In this document: positions 53,415-63,737 of the stretch, piece after piece
How the letters are laid out: every line of letters begins with the position of its first letter
Numbering within the stretch: position 1 is the stretch's first letter
NCBI GenBank assembly: GCA_038501625.1
Contig: JAZAYU010000019.1
Span: 5,086,324 to 5,150,323 of the forward strand
DNA: 64,000 nt
Origin: Corbicula japonica
Lineage: Eukaryota > Mollusca > Bivalvia > Venerida > Cyrenidae
Direction of reading: 5' to 3'
Program-made: the position numbers and the translations under genes
The notes under the pieces: model-generated
The model's database searches: none
What the model was told of the DNA's origin: nothing
Seen by the model: the letters and a program-made list of their open reading frames with translations, nothing else

Positions 53415-54380
53415 ACGTGTTATTAATAAAAAAAAACCTACAAACTGAGATCGTTTTTATTCACACATTTAGCTGTTTATTATGTTTTTGCAAAAGTATC
53501 AGTTTGGTAAAAGAAAAAAAACATCGACGTACTTCCTTAAATTTATTGCTGAGAGCCTTTTTGTTTTATATAAAATTACCTTAAAAGCACATTTTTCTAA
53601 TTGCAATGCATTTCTTACAGTATCAACTCTTAACATGTAATTAATAAAATAAAGAGGTACCCTAAAACTGGATTAATATGCATTACAGTAGAATAATTTA
53701 ATTTCGCGGGGATAAAATTTTGCATAAAATACACAAATGACATTTTCGCGCTGGTTTCCATTCTCAGTTTTATTACTCGGTACCATGCTACATTCACATA
53801 CTATTGTTGCCTTGAAGGTCTCAGTAACTGTTGTTTTTCTCTACAAATTGTTGAACGGCGGATTATACCAATAAAGTGTGCTTTATTTACGACAAATCCG
53901 TAGTTTCCAACAAAATTGACCTTCCGTTAACAAATTCCTCGTCTTATTAATCATGTTTCATAGTTATCTTGCATGACAAACGTTTATCTCGCCACGAATC
54001 GGACTTTTAGCTGAAGATCAATGTAAGGCCACGAAAAGCAGAGATTTTCGAATTGATCACATGTTAAATACATGTAACGCCAACGATTTGGTTAACGTGG
54101 GACAGATAGAATAAAACTATCAGTCCGTTTATTTACCGGTATTATGCGTCAATAAAATATGCGTCTGTATTTTCTATTAAAATGTTTTTTATTTAATTAT
54201 GCAGTGAAGTATAGATTCAATATTTTTTTTTTAAAGTCCGTTACAGCTTCAGCTAGAGTTAGTTTATGTGACTTGTATTTCCCTGTTGTATTTTCATCTT
54301 TTAAAGTAGGCAACTTCCTAAGCTTGCTTCAACATGTAAATATTTAAAAATTCTGCCATTCCTTTAGTCTACGTTGAACA
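53415..54380. other. No gene; a family G scrap
   Basis: A G-like TTTCGCGGGGATAAAATTTT and ACATTTTCGCGCTGG at about 53702-53756. The 62-codon frame at 54159 is not convincing. Confidence 0.4.
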
Positions 54381-54990
54381 ATCTTCCAGTTGCTGTCCAA
54401 CATGCTTCTTCTCGCTGTCCGACACTCCACCAGTCGCTGTCCGACATTCCTCCAGTAGCCGTCCGACATTCCTCTAGTATCAGTCGGACATTCATCCAGT
54501 ACATGTCCGACATTCCTCCAGTAACTGTCCGAAAATTATACAGTCTCTGTCCGACATTCCGCCACTCGCTGTCGGACATTCCTCCAGTAGCCGTCCGACA
54601 TTCCTCTAGTGTCTGTCGGACATTCATCCAGTACCTGTCCGACATTCCTCCAGTAACTGTCCGAAAAGTCTACAGTCTCTGAACGACATTCCTCCAGTCG
54701 CTGTCGGACATTCCGCCACTCGCTGTCGGATATTCCTCCAGTGGCTGCCCGACATTCCTCTAGTCGCTATCCGACATTCCTCATGCACTGGCCGACGTTA
54801 TTCCTCCAGTCATTGTCTGACATTCCTCCATTCGGTGTCTTGCATTCATCAAGTTGCCGTCCAAATTTCCTCCTGCCTCTGTACGACATTCCTCCAGTTG
54901 CTGTCCGACATACCTCCAGTCTCTGTACGACACTCCTCCAGTTGCTGTCCGATATTCCTCTATTCGCTGTCCGACATTCCTGCATTCGCT
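54381..54990 (+). repeat. 22-bp minisatellite with 132-bp higher-order repeat
   Basis: Unit CTGTCCGACATTCCTCCAGT plus two bases, about 27 units, more variable towards the right. A six-unit block with distinctive variants (CAGTAGCCGTCCG, CATTCATCCAGTAC, CAGTAACTGTCCG) recurs 132 bases on (54451 and 54583). Since 66 bases equals 22 codons, all frames tend to stay open, giving frames of 92-107 codons on both strands that are artefacts. Confidence 0.95.
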
Positions 54991-55313
54991 TGTTCTTCAT
55001 GATGTTTTTCATCAAATAGAATACATGTAAAATGCTCCATTTTTTCGTTCTTTCAAAATGATTAAACTTATATTTCCTACAACTTTGCAAATATATGGCT
55101 ATTACTCACAAGTGTAACAAAGCTTTCTTCAAACTGCCTTAATATCGATTCAGAAGTACCAAACAACCAGATTATTTAACAACTATTGAAAATAATCTTA
55201 TTTTTCTGTCAGTCTGTCAATATCATTTTGTGGTATTCTTTGAGATATTTCGGCGATTGTGTTTTCTTGAAGTAACATCAAATTGAAAATAGTTGAGAGT
55301 AGATATACACATA
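54991..55313. other. No gene seen
   Basis: AT-rich spacer between two repeat arrays. Confidence 0.45.
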
Positions 55314-55396
55314 TGTTGTTGTTGCTGCTGCTGCTGCTGCTGATGACGATGATGATGAAACACTGATGATGATGATGAAGATGAAACACTGATGAA

Positions 55397-55464
<68 letters not shown>

Positions 55465-55470
55465 AAAACA

Positions 55471-55519
<49 letters not shown>

Positions 55520-55520
55520 C

Positions 55521-55551
<31 letters not shown>

Positions 55552-55552
55552 G
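55314..55552 (+). repeat. Compound trinucleotide microsatellite (TGT)(TGC)(ATG)n
   Basis: Short TGT and TGC runs, then long ATG runs with AAACAC and AAAACA interruptions. The 129-codon minus-strand frame of Ser and His runs is an artefact of this tract. Confidence 0.95.
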
Positions 55553-55964
55553 GGATAATAATAAAAGGTTTTTGATTTGAATAATTTTAGTAATGGGCAT
55601 CAATTTATACATTCCTACCGAAATTAATTAATTAAAGATTAAATATATTATATATGCGGATGTATTTACATGTATACATATTTACCAGAAATCATTGCAA
55701 GAAAACATTCCTATAAATGAATGAAGAATAAAAGAAAGAAAAAGATGAGTTTGCTTTGCTTTGCTAGAAATAACACAATTCTTGGTAATTAAATCATTCC
55801 CGCAAACGATAGTTTGCGTGATGAGATGCATTTTGAAATAATCCTCTGAGATAAAGGAGTTTTATTTGATTGTTCACTTTTATGCGTAATAGAAATTGTA
55901 ACTAAACTTGTAAAGAAACCTTCAACAGTATGTGTATGCATTTGTTTGTTTTTTTTTTAATACA
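55553..55964. other. No gene seen
   Basis: AT-rich, with no frame or repeat match. Confidence 0.4.
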
Positions 55965-56165
55965 AATTCGTGGTTTTACGGTAAAACGGCGGTATTTTTC
56001 GTGGGTTCCTTAATTCGCGATTTTTTATTTTCCAAAAAATGTTTTAAACATACAATTTAATTTAATTAAAGATTAAATGTCGTGGTGGCTTTTAAAAAGT
56101 AAATCTGTCTGTACGCGAAATCCACGAAAATAAGAACCCCCGCGAAAATTTATGATTTTACAATA
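55965..56165. repeat. Family F repeat, near complete
   Basis: AATTCGTGGTTTTACGG, TAAAACGGCGGTATTTTTCG, TGGGTTCCTTAATTCGCG, TTTTCCAAAAAATG, GTACGCGAAATCCACGAAAA and CCCGCGAAAATTTATG. The two ends are roughly complementary, giving a palindromic outline that also mixes F and G words. Confidence 0.6.
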
Positions 56166-56502
56166 TAAGCGTGTTATTTAATTGCTCAGACATCAACAGA
56201 AATTTTAGATGTTTCGATATTTTTAGAGTATACTACTCTCATAGCAATTCATTCCAGTGTTTAAATATGATGACAGAATGTTTGAGATTTAATCGTATGC
56301 AACAAGTGAACATCGGAGGCTTTCAGGCATTTGCGATTAATGTCGAACGATGCCAGATAAGGAAATTGTGTTGCTCTTTATTCATGCAAGTCATGTTAAA
56401 TGTGTCTTCTTTGGTATTTTGACATTTAAAATAACTGCTATTGTCGGAAAGTATAAAGTGAAGTATATTACATGACAGTATGGTTTATAATTCCGGACTA
56501 CA
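56166..56502. other. No convincing gene
   Basis: An 83-codon plus frame (56171-56422) is Cys and Phe rich but matches nothing I recognise. Confidence 0.35.
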
Positions 56503-56692
56503 TTAACATCCGTCACCGTTGTCATGCAGTGACGATAACGTATATAAAGGCTATCCGATTAACCTTTTTGGGAGTTGTCCCGGTTAGCTCAATTGGTTGC
56601 GTTGTCGGAATTTCAGGGCCAGGCGCTGACGCCGTGACGGTGCGGGTTCGCTCCCAGCCAGCTAGAGACAATATCATTTGTCTGACTACACA
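56503..56692 (+). mobile_element. Family A SINE with intact Pol III boxes, left end missing
   Basis: CCGTTGTCATGCAGTGACG, ATAAAGGCTATCCGATTAAC, TTGTCCCGGTTAGCTCAATT (box A), GCGTTGTCGGAATTTCAGG, GGTGCGGGTTCGCTCCCAG (box B). The best-preserved tRNA-like region in the window. The GGGGAGAC and GTGTGGCGG domain is absent. Confidence 0.8.
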
Positions 56693-57134
56693 AGAGTAAC
56701 ATATTATTACAACTGACTGGGAAAGAATCAGTACAGATGTCAAAAAGTCAAAGCACACACGCTATCTTAGGCAATTATATAGCTGTTATATTAAATGCTT
56801 ACGGCAAACTGGAGACTCTGTTCTACTTCAACATAAGAGCATCAATAAAAATGGCTGATAACGAGAAAGATAGAGCTGAATTTAATTTTTAGCGAAAATC
56901 TGTAAAGGAACCGACCTTAATCTTCTTTAAGGAGATATATCCATTATAAATATTAAACTCTTTTCCAAAGGAAAGGGGGCACTTTGTTTCGGTGATTAAT
57001 CATTAACAGCTTTTCTTAATGCGTAAATATTTGGTACCAAAATTGAGATTAGATCATTTTAATTCTATTGTTATGTTATCTACATGTATGATCTTATCTC
57101 AGCTTTGATTATTATTAAGAAAAAAGTTAATGAA
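56693..57134. other. No gene seen
   Basis: Unmatched AT-rich DNA. Confidence 0.4.
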
Positions 57135-57470
57135 ACAACAATAAAACACACTTTTCACGTGGGTACCCTAAAATCAGAGAAAAATGTAGAAAACGGGTTC
57201 AAGTTTGGGTTTATGACGTAATGACGTTACGTCATAAACAATTTTTGTGCCGTTTTATGTTATTTTTCTGTCAAAAAATATCACATAAATTGTGCTTTCA
57301 AAGCAAAGAAAAAACACGAAAATTAAATATTACCAGTGAAAAATAGAGAAATATTTCACTCGTGAACTCCTGAATTTCGTATTTTCACTCGTGGCTACGC
57401 CACTCGTCAAAATACAAATTCCGGAGCTCACTCGATTAACTGTATTTCTTTCTTACACTGGTAAACACAA
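57135..57470 (-). mobile_element. Family D element, opposite orientation
   Basis: Carries TTATGACGTAATGACG and TTACGTCATAA (a CRE-type palindrome at 57211-57237), TATTACCAGTGAAAAATAG, then a fold-back at 57346-57452 with GTATTTTCACTCGTGGC against GCCACTCGTCAAAATAC. It ends TTACACTGGTAAACAC. Confidence 0.65.
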
Positions 57471-58511
57471 TTATATCACTCATGTTATTTCTCTAGATCA
57501 TGCTTCAGTAATTCTGTCCGATTTAATTATTAACATATAAAGAACATACATCTTCGATGGAACAATTAAGTAATGATTCTTATTTTGGTGCGGTTCATGC
57601 AGATTGGACGTGCACGCGAGAGCTGGCACATCCATAAAGCGCGCTAGCGCTTTATGGTAAATTATATTTACATTTTATTCATTTTTTTCTTTAAATAAAT
57701 TTAAGTCGAACGCTTTCAAAAGTTAGTATTAAGTGAAAAGGGTGAGTAATACGTGGGAGTTTTCAATAGTAACAGCTTTGACGTTACTGACGTCATTACG
57801 GGTCATGCGATTCATGCAAAATGAACCGAATTTTTTTAAACGAAGAAATCAATAGGAATGTAAATATATTTTTATGTAGCTCCTAGCAGACATCAGATAA
57901 AGGAGTCTACATTTAAGCATACGGATGTTGAAATTATTTGCATATCTGGAAAAGCACGTTCGATTTTCTTGAAAACGTACGTATTTATACTGTTTCAAAA
58001 TTACTGAATGATGTGTCGTATTACTTTCAGGTCTTCACAACACATGTGTAAAGTTGGGTTCACGTCTAAGGGATACTAAGTTACTAAGCACTGCACTCCA
58101 TTTCAGGGATCATACCAAACCCCTACCATTCTCAAAACCCCAAACCCCCTTCTTTCCTGAATTCAATTATTTTTCAAAATGAATAGTAACACGTGCATAA
58201 TTAATGAGGAATAAATTAAAATTTTCGCGTGTGCGAACTATGCAGATCCAGATCAACCGGTATATCCGCGTCGTTTGATTTGAAATTACACTGGCCGCAG
58301 GTGGGTCAGAAATAAAATAATTAATCTAAAAAAGCGAACAGAGTAGATCCATATCAGACGGCACTGATGTGCTGGCTGATCTGGATCTACTTTTAGCCTA
58401 TGCGTTAAAATGGTATCTATGGAGTGAATGGTTAATTTGTTGTTTGCATGATCTGACACGGTCTATTTTAGTCAATACTTGAACTGTTGGCTAGGATTCT
58501 GCTTCTCATTA
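57471..58511. other. No gene; small palindromes
   Basis: CCATAAAGCGC and GCGCTTTATGG form a perfect hairpin around GCTA at 57632-57657. AGATCCAGATCA at about 58254 is inverted as TGATCTGGATCT at about 58377. Otherwise unmatched sequence. Confidence 0.4.
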
Positions 58512-58922
58512 AGAATCGACATAACTCTTGATTTCTGCGTCCAATTTTCCAATTCGCTTCCTATACAATTCACCAAGTAGACAAACAATAATAATAAATA
58601 ACGCTCTTAAAGATTTCTGAACTCTACGCTTGACCACAATTTCTTCTTAAGATTGTCTATAAGTATAATAGAAACGGGCCGTGGTCTGATCAATAGAGCT
58701 TCTGATTTTTGATGAAATGACTGCTAGGACTGTTATCTTGTGCCAACTGCTTTTTATGGAAATTAGATTTAAGATAAATCCGAATGTATAGTTTAAATCA
58801 ATATGAATGTGCTGAACGTCGAGGAACGCATTCGCCGACACGTCCTCATTCTGAAATGATGTCCGCACTGTCTTGTCGGTGTTATTTAGGGTTAGTGTCC
58901 TTAATTGTTGGTGTGAACTAAG
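58512..58922 (-). pseudogene. Candidate coding relic, leucine-rich-repeat-like then membrane-like
   Basis: One minus-strand frame is open for 137 codons except for a single TAA (58644-58646). It begins just after a stop. The first part includes QLRTLTLNNTDKTVRTSF and DVQHIHIDLNYTF, whose L-x-x-L-x-L-x-N spacing recalls leucine-rich repeats of Toll-like or other surface proteins. After the TAA comes KSLRALFIIIVCLLGELYRK, a hydrophobic segment followed by basic residues. Family assignment is tentative. Confidence 0.3.
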
Positions 58923-59467
58923 TCATACACCGACGTTTGCACACAAACAAGCTGGCAACAATGAATCATGCGTTAATGTTAATAAATAAGTATTTAAAAA
59001 AGAGATAAATGACGCTGATAGAATGAATTCTAAGCTATATCACTCGCGTTAAAGAATATTTTTGATTGATAATATTTAGTTTTTGAGAAATTCAATATTA
59101 ATTCGCCAAGTACGGTATAACTGCAATATGTGATCTTGCGCAATAATAAACACGTGGGACCCCTAAGAACTAAAATTAACACCACCAGTGACTGAATGAA
59201 ATACGCTTAACAGATCATATTCACCTCTACAGGCAATAGTTATGTGTCTTTTTTTTCATTTAAGCTCTGTCGTAAAAAATCATTAATTTGGGTCGTTTGA
59301 AGAAAGGATTAACACCATTCTTGTAATTTCACTGTGGTAAAACAACATATATTGGATTTTCCTCAGTACAGATTTACAATATTTCAAAGGAATTAAATCT
59401 AGGGGAAAGCCAGCAGACAGCTTACGCCGAAAAATTGAATCAATAGGCGAGAAAAAGTGAAAGTTGC
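58923..59467. other. No gene seen
   Basis: AT-rich sequence between two minus-strand coding candidates. Confidence 0.35.
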
Positions 59468-59641
59468 TTATAAGCTGTCAAAAGTAGAGACCTGTTTTCT
59501 TTGCATCGGATGCTCAGACGCTGCAGAATATTGAAATATTGTTCTTGTAGATTTTCTGCACTCCTCAAAATTGGAATCTATGTTGAGTTCACAGTATCTT
59601 GTGACTACGGAGCTCATTAAGATTGGCTCAAAGACTGAAAT
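59468..59641 (-). CDS. Exon-like minus-strand frame, unknown product
   Basis: Read on the minus strand: an acceptor-like CGCGGATTTCAG, then about 56 open codons to TAA at 59468. Contains ATG at 59617 and a balanced composition (VTRYCELNIDSNFEEC, RKSTRTIFQYS). Same strand as the relic at 58512, about 550 bases upstream of it, so both could belong to one decayed gene. No family recognised; the plus strand is also open for about 50 codons here. Confidence 0.2.
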   Translation of the reverse strand: MSVFEPILMSSVVTRYCELNIDSNFEECRKSTRTIFQYSAASEHPMQRKQVSTFDSL

Positions 59642-59982
59642 CCGCGAAATCCTATGGGAACATAAGGGATTATCCAGACGCCAGGAACGCTAATGAGATA
59701 CGTGAATCAATCATGATTCCGCCGTTTTTAAAATAAATTTAATTCCCTTTTTTAAACCCTTATCGAATATAACTATATCTGAGTTTCGTCATGATCAAAT
59801 TTTTCGTCGGGAATATGACGTCATTTCATAAACGTACGTAGATCTAATAATTATTATTTTCAGTTGAAGAAAACGTTCATATTTTAAATACTTCGGTCGA
59901 AATTAGTTACAAAATCTTATAACGATTGGAAAAAAATATAGTTTAATTTTCCTTACAAAGACAGCAATCAGTAATGGCGATT
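59642..59982. other. No gene seen
   Basis: Unmatched AT-rich sequence. Confidence 0.4.
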
Positions 59983-60245
59983 GGGGCGTGTCACGGGAAA
60001 AGGTACCTTCGGATAGTTTACGACAATTCTTAAAATGACTTCATAAATTTGAGCAGAAGACATTACCGGTACTTAAATTCATTTCGCGGTAAAAATAACG
60101 TTAGGTTGTAAAAATGTGTATTAAAATTTTCGATTTGTTATGAAAAATAAACAAGTTTATTAATAATAATAAGTTCTTTCTAAATATAGTAACAACTAAT
60201 ATATCACAAATATGACGGAAGACGCCTTTTCCCGTGGAGTGCCCC
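59983..60245 (+). mobile_element. Family E MITE, near complete
   Basis: GGGGCGTGTCACGGGAAAAG at the left and CTTTTCCCGTGGAGTGCCCC at the right. Interior: AGCAGAAGACATTACCGG, ATTTCGCGGTAAAAATAACG, AAGTTCTTTCTAAATATAG. ATT flanks both ends, a possible 3-bp target duplication. Confidence 0.75.
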
Positions 60246-60337
60246 ATTATTTTCGAAGTCTCTCGTCAGACGGTCCCTTGACGTCACACATCTATATTTA
60301 GAATCACATAAATACTCTGATCGGGAATGGCTTTAGA

Positions 60338-60544
60338 ATGGTGCGACTGACCGGTATATTTCTGTCCTGCAGGCTACAATTTACTTTGAATTGTGATTTC
60401 GACGGATTAGAAGAAGTCTGGAGTGGAAATTGTTTAAATTGGCTACAGACAACTGAGCATGATTTGCATGAAGACGGTGTTTTTATGCTAATTTGTCTGT
60501 GTTTTATTCATCTGTTGTGCACTTTCGGATATGTTCGATTATAA
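60338..60544 (+). CDS. Short open frame with a C-terminal hydrophobic segment
   Basis: 68 codons from ATG in a good context (AGAATGG) to TAA. An acceptor-like TTCTGTCCTGCAG lies inside (about 60359-60371). The following part is protein-like (NCDFDGLEEVWSGNCL, then VFMLICLCFIHLLC). No recognised family. It could be an exon or chance. Confidence 0.2.
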   Translation: MVRLTGIFLSCRLQFTLNCDFDGLEEVWSGNCLNWLQTTEHDLHEDGVFMLICLCFIHLLCTFGYVRL

Positions 60545-60714
60545 AAGTAACCGGTAACCCTGGGAACTGTTTTATTACAGCAAATACTCGGAACCGCCAC
60601 TCCCCACCGCCCTGCTTAAAGAATCCCAAAGGTTATCTTATAATGTGACAAAAGGAAATAATAAAGGAAAATAAGAAACTAATAAGGTATCTCTTGATTT
60701 CGTTGGGGCTGAAT

Positions 60715-60875
60715 TTGTCACAGACGTTAGAAATTTTAGCGCGGACATAAATTCGCGCATATTAATTATTCATATAAAATAAGATCCTTCATGCTAAAAT
60801 TTCGCTACACTGAAATTTCGCGCTATGTAAATAGTGCGAAATACGCGAAAATTAAACCCTCGTTATAATGATAGC
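60715..60875. repeat. Family G (CGCGAAA) repeat
   Basis: TTTTAGCGCGGACATAAATT, CGCGCATATTAATTATTC, AAATTTCGCTACACTG, AATTTCGCGCTATG and GCGAAATACGCGAAAATT. Confidence 0.55.
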
Positions 60876-61249
60876 TAGCGGTAAAACTGTTGATAGGAGT
60901 GTTAAATTGAGCAATCTTACATCTTTTCAGAGGATTTAAAACAAAATAAAGTTATTATTTGTGTTTCTATTTGCTTCTTTGTAGACATTCAGCTGAAAGT
61001 AAATTTGTTCGAACTCATTTCTTTATTTTCTTAGTCTGGCAATTTACAGAGATTCGCAAGATTGATTCCCTCATTTACTACCGAATTTGTGATCAATTTG
61101 CTTTCGCCTACTTCCAGAACTCTTTAACATTACTGTATAGATCCAGGCAGTTACATTATACATCGATGGCCTTTGATTCGTGTTTATAACAACGCAGCTA
61201 TTATTTCCAGCAAGAAACTTTTTTCTGTTTCTAATTCTGCCATTTCGTT
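60876..61249. other. No convincing gene
   Basis: A 76-codon plus frame (60959-61189) has no recognisable motif. Confidence 0.35.
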
Positions 61250-61430
61250 AATTTTCGTGGGCATAAAATTTCGTGGTTTTTGGTAAAACGGAAAATTTTG
61301 AGGGTTATAAAATTCGTTTTTTTTTTCATTTTCCAAAATATGTTAACATACAATGTAATATTACATTTTGTTTTGGATTTTCAATTCGTGGATCGGTGTA
61401 ATCACGAAATCCACGAAAATTGTCACGTGA
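61250..61430. repeat. Family F repeat
   Basis: AATTTTCGTGGGCATAAAAT, TTCGTGGTTTTTGGTAAAAC, AAAATTCG, TTTCATTTTCCAAAATATG, AATTCGTGGATCGG, ACGAAATCCACGAAAATTG. Confidence 0.6.
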
Positions 61431-61512
61431 CAAGTGTAAAACAAGGTTTAAGGTGCTGTGGCAAAATCTCGCTAACGCCCAAATGAAGTTCAATAAAACT
61501 TTTTTTATCGAT

Positions 61513-61705
61513 GACAGAGCAATAGCACCTTAAGATGGCAGTACAATGACGACTGCTATAGCACCTTTAGATGACAGCGCAATGGCAAATGTAATAGCAC
61601 CACTAACGACAACAATGAAATCTTAAGATGACAGTGCAATGACGACAACAATGACACCTTAAAATGACAGTGCAATGACCCCTTCAATAGCACCTAAAGG
61701 TGACA
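61513..61705 (+). repeat. Degenerate tandem repeat (AGATGACAGTGCAATG)
   Basis: AATAGCACCTTAAGATGGCAG, GATGACAGCGCAATGG, AAGATGACAGTGCAATG and AATGACAGTGCAATG recur with 37- to 56-base spacing. Confidence 0.6.
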
Positions 61706-61724
61706 TTTTCTAGCACTGGTAAAA

Positions 61725-61925
61725 CAGGCGTGGTAAAGTTAGCAGAAAGGCAAACCAGCAGAATGAAACTTTGTTCATTCATATTTCCATTCTGCTGATC
61801 TGCCCAGTCTGCTGGCAAGGGTGAAACTTTGTTCGTATTTTTTTTTCATTGTAATGGTTTGCCCAGTCTGCTGGCAGAATTAAAATGTTCTCATTCGGCT
61901 ACTCTGTCATTCTGGTAACTTTACC
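61725..61925. repeat. Direct and inverted repeats with GTCTGCTGGCA cores
   Basis: TGCCCAGTCTGCTGGCA occurs at about 61801 and 61861. GCAAACCAGCAGAATG at about 61752 is inverted against CATTCTGCTGATCTGC at about 61788. GTGAAACTTTGTTC is repeated. ACTGGTAAAACAGG at the left and CTGGTAACTTTACCG at the right suggest a small element with loose ends. Confidence 0.45.
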
Positions 61926-62269
61926 GAGTTTCTGAAAACACGGGAAAACTCGGTCTTTAATGCGAGAATAAGGATCTCTACAGAATATCAAAGAGACAGA
62001 ACCTGTTTCCGGATTAGTACGCCTCACTGAATCTAATTCGGACTTCTTTGTATCTAATAAGGATAAAAGTATTATAGGGGTGATTTTACATTTTCGATAG
62101 AGCTAATACGATCTTCTTAGATCAATCAACATTACGCAATTAAAAAAAGAGTTGTGTTAGAATGATTTCTAAAAGGTCTAAAATTCGATAGATTGGACAG
62201 TTGATTCAAAATACTGAATCTTTCTCTGTGCACATGTAGAAATAAATTTAGCTGTGATACGCGTTACAC
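61926..62269. other. No gene seen
   Basis: Unmatched sequence. Confidence 0.4.
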
Positions 62270-62490
62270 CGACAGGCAATCCATCAACAAAATTTTGGTG
62301 TTATGCATATTACTGTCCACGGTGCCTGCATGAAGCCCCGGATTAAGTGAAAATATTACATAATATAACACAGACATGTTTATCGTGCTCAGATTCTTTT
62401 AAATTGCGTAACTGATATTAAACAACACTGTTTGAATGTACGGGGAGACTTTTTACAGCCGCCACACGGCGCAAACAACAAGAGTCATTT
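62270..62490 (+). repeat. Family C copy
   Basis: TATTACTGTCCACGGTGCC, GAAGCCCCGGATTAAG, ATGTTTATCGTGCTC, GAATGTACGGGGAGAC, TTTTTACAGCCGCC and ACACGGCGCAAACAAC. Ends in the A-type terminus, like the copy at 6086. Confidence 0.6.
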
Positions 62491-62634
62491 TCGATATACC
62501 TGAATCACTCATTGAGAATTACTCCTTCATACAAAAATCACTAAATAGCCCTAGTAGTTCTATTTTCGAGTCAGCAACAAACAGATAAAAAAGACGACGA
62601 AATCAACTGAGTACAAATGTACTCACTGTTTATT

Positions 62635-62795
62635 TTCATATATTCGTGGGTATAAATTTCGTGGTGGTCCGTTAGGCACAATCTACTTATCTTATATTCG
62701 TGGACCTCAATTTTCGAAACTACTTTTATGTTAAATTCGTGGATCTGCCAGCAAAATCAAGAAAATTAGTAACTCTCGAATATATGTGATTTAAT
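62635..62795. repeat. Family F repeat
   Basis: CATATATTCGTGGGTATAAA, TTTCGTGGTGGTCCG, TATATTCGTGGACCTC, AAATTCGTGGATCTGCC, GAATATATGTG. Confidence 0.55.
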
Positions 62796-63049
62796 AGCAT
62801 TATAGATCAGTTACGAATCAAAGTAGCTGAAGGAGAGTATAACTTCGTGTTTAGGTTCACATTAGTACCGTGTTTGTTTTGAGAAAATGCCAGAAATATC
62901 TATTTTTTGTTGGAATTTAAAACATGCCTTAATATAATAGCTGTTATTAATTTTGTCAAGAGGAATTGATGTGATTGCGTTTCCTCCTTTAAGGGAACTC
63001 TTATTTCTGCAGAAAATCATTAATCTAATTTATGTAATATAGTATCCAC

Positions 63050-63235
63050 ATATTCCGCGCAGGTTTAAGTTTTACGGTTTTCGTGTTAAGGGTATAGCGC
63101 GAATTAAAACTCCAGCGAGATAACACAGTGTCATAAAAGACCTAAGAAAAATATCAAACGCGCGAATTTAGGCCCTCGCGATTATAACATTTGCAGCTTT
63201 TGCGCGAAAGTGCGTCCATGCGAAAACATGATACC
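63050..63235. repeat. Family G (CGCGAAA) repeat
   Basis: TATTCCGCGCAGG, GGTATAGCGCGAATTAAAAC, AAACGCGCGAATTTAGG, CCCTCGCGATTATAAC, TTTTGCGCGAAAGTGCG. Confidence 0.55.
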
Positions 63236-63737
63236 AAATTAACATGTCGCGTGTCCGTGTTTTTTTTTTGGTGATTTGTTTGTCGGTCAGATTTTTTTAT
63301 ATTGATTTATTGGATTAAAAAAAAATTATAACATATTCATAATCATTCTATTCTCTTAAAGATTTTGTTTTCCAAAATTGCTCATTGCTATCATTGGAGT
63401 GCCCCAAGATGATGAGGTTTACGAATCATTCACCTTTTGTTTTGTTTTTTTTCGGGTTGATTACATCTCCGATTGTTTTGACTATCTTTCACATAAGAAA
63501 AACAAGCTTACTTTATATCATTCATCACCATAGACAATACACAAATAATTGGCGGTACAAAAATACTCCTGTTACCTAAGAAAAAAACGCCTAAAGCAAA
63601 ATTAATACGCATGAAAATATCTTAAGGTTGGTTAAGCAATATCGAAAGCTAGACTAGCTTTGAAAGACAATTTTTAAGAAAACAGAACCTGATGCAACCA
63701 TGTATTGTTCAGAAGCTGCTAATTATGGATTAGTAGA
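63236..63737. other. No convincing gene
   Basis: A 64-codon plus frame at 63385-63579 has no recognisable domain. Poly-T and poly-A tracts near 63260 and 63317. Confidence 0.35.

Noticed and set aside
54364..55090. Frames of 92-107 codons on both strands
   Set aside because: Explained by the 22-bp minisatellite; the repeat opens several frames equally.
55198..55612. 129-codon minus frame rich in Ser and His
   Set aside because: It is a trinucleotide repeat translated in one frame.
56503..56692. A genuine tRNA gene (good box A and box B)
   Set aside because: The region cannot be folded into a proper acceptor stem and anticodon arm by eye, and the same sequence recurs as a SINE family.
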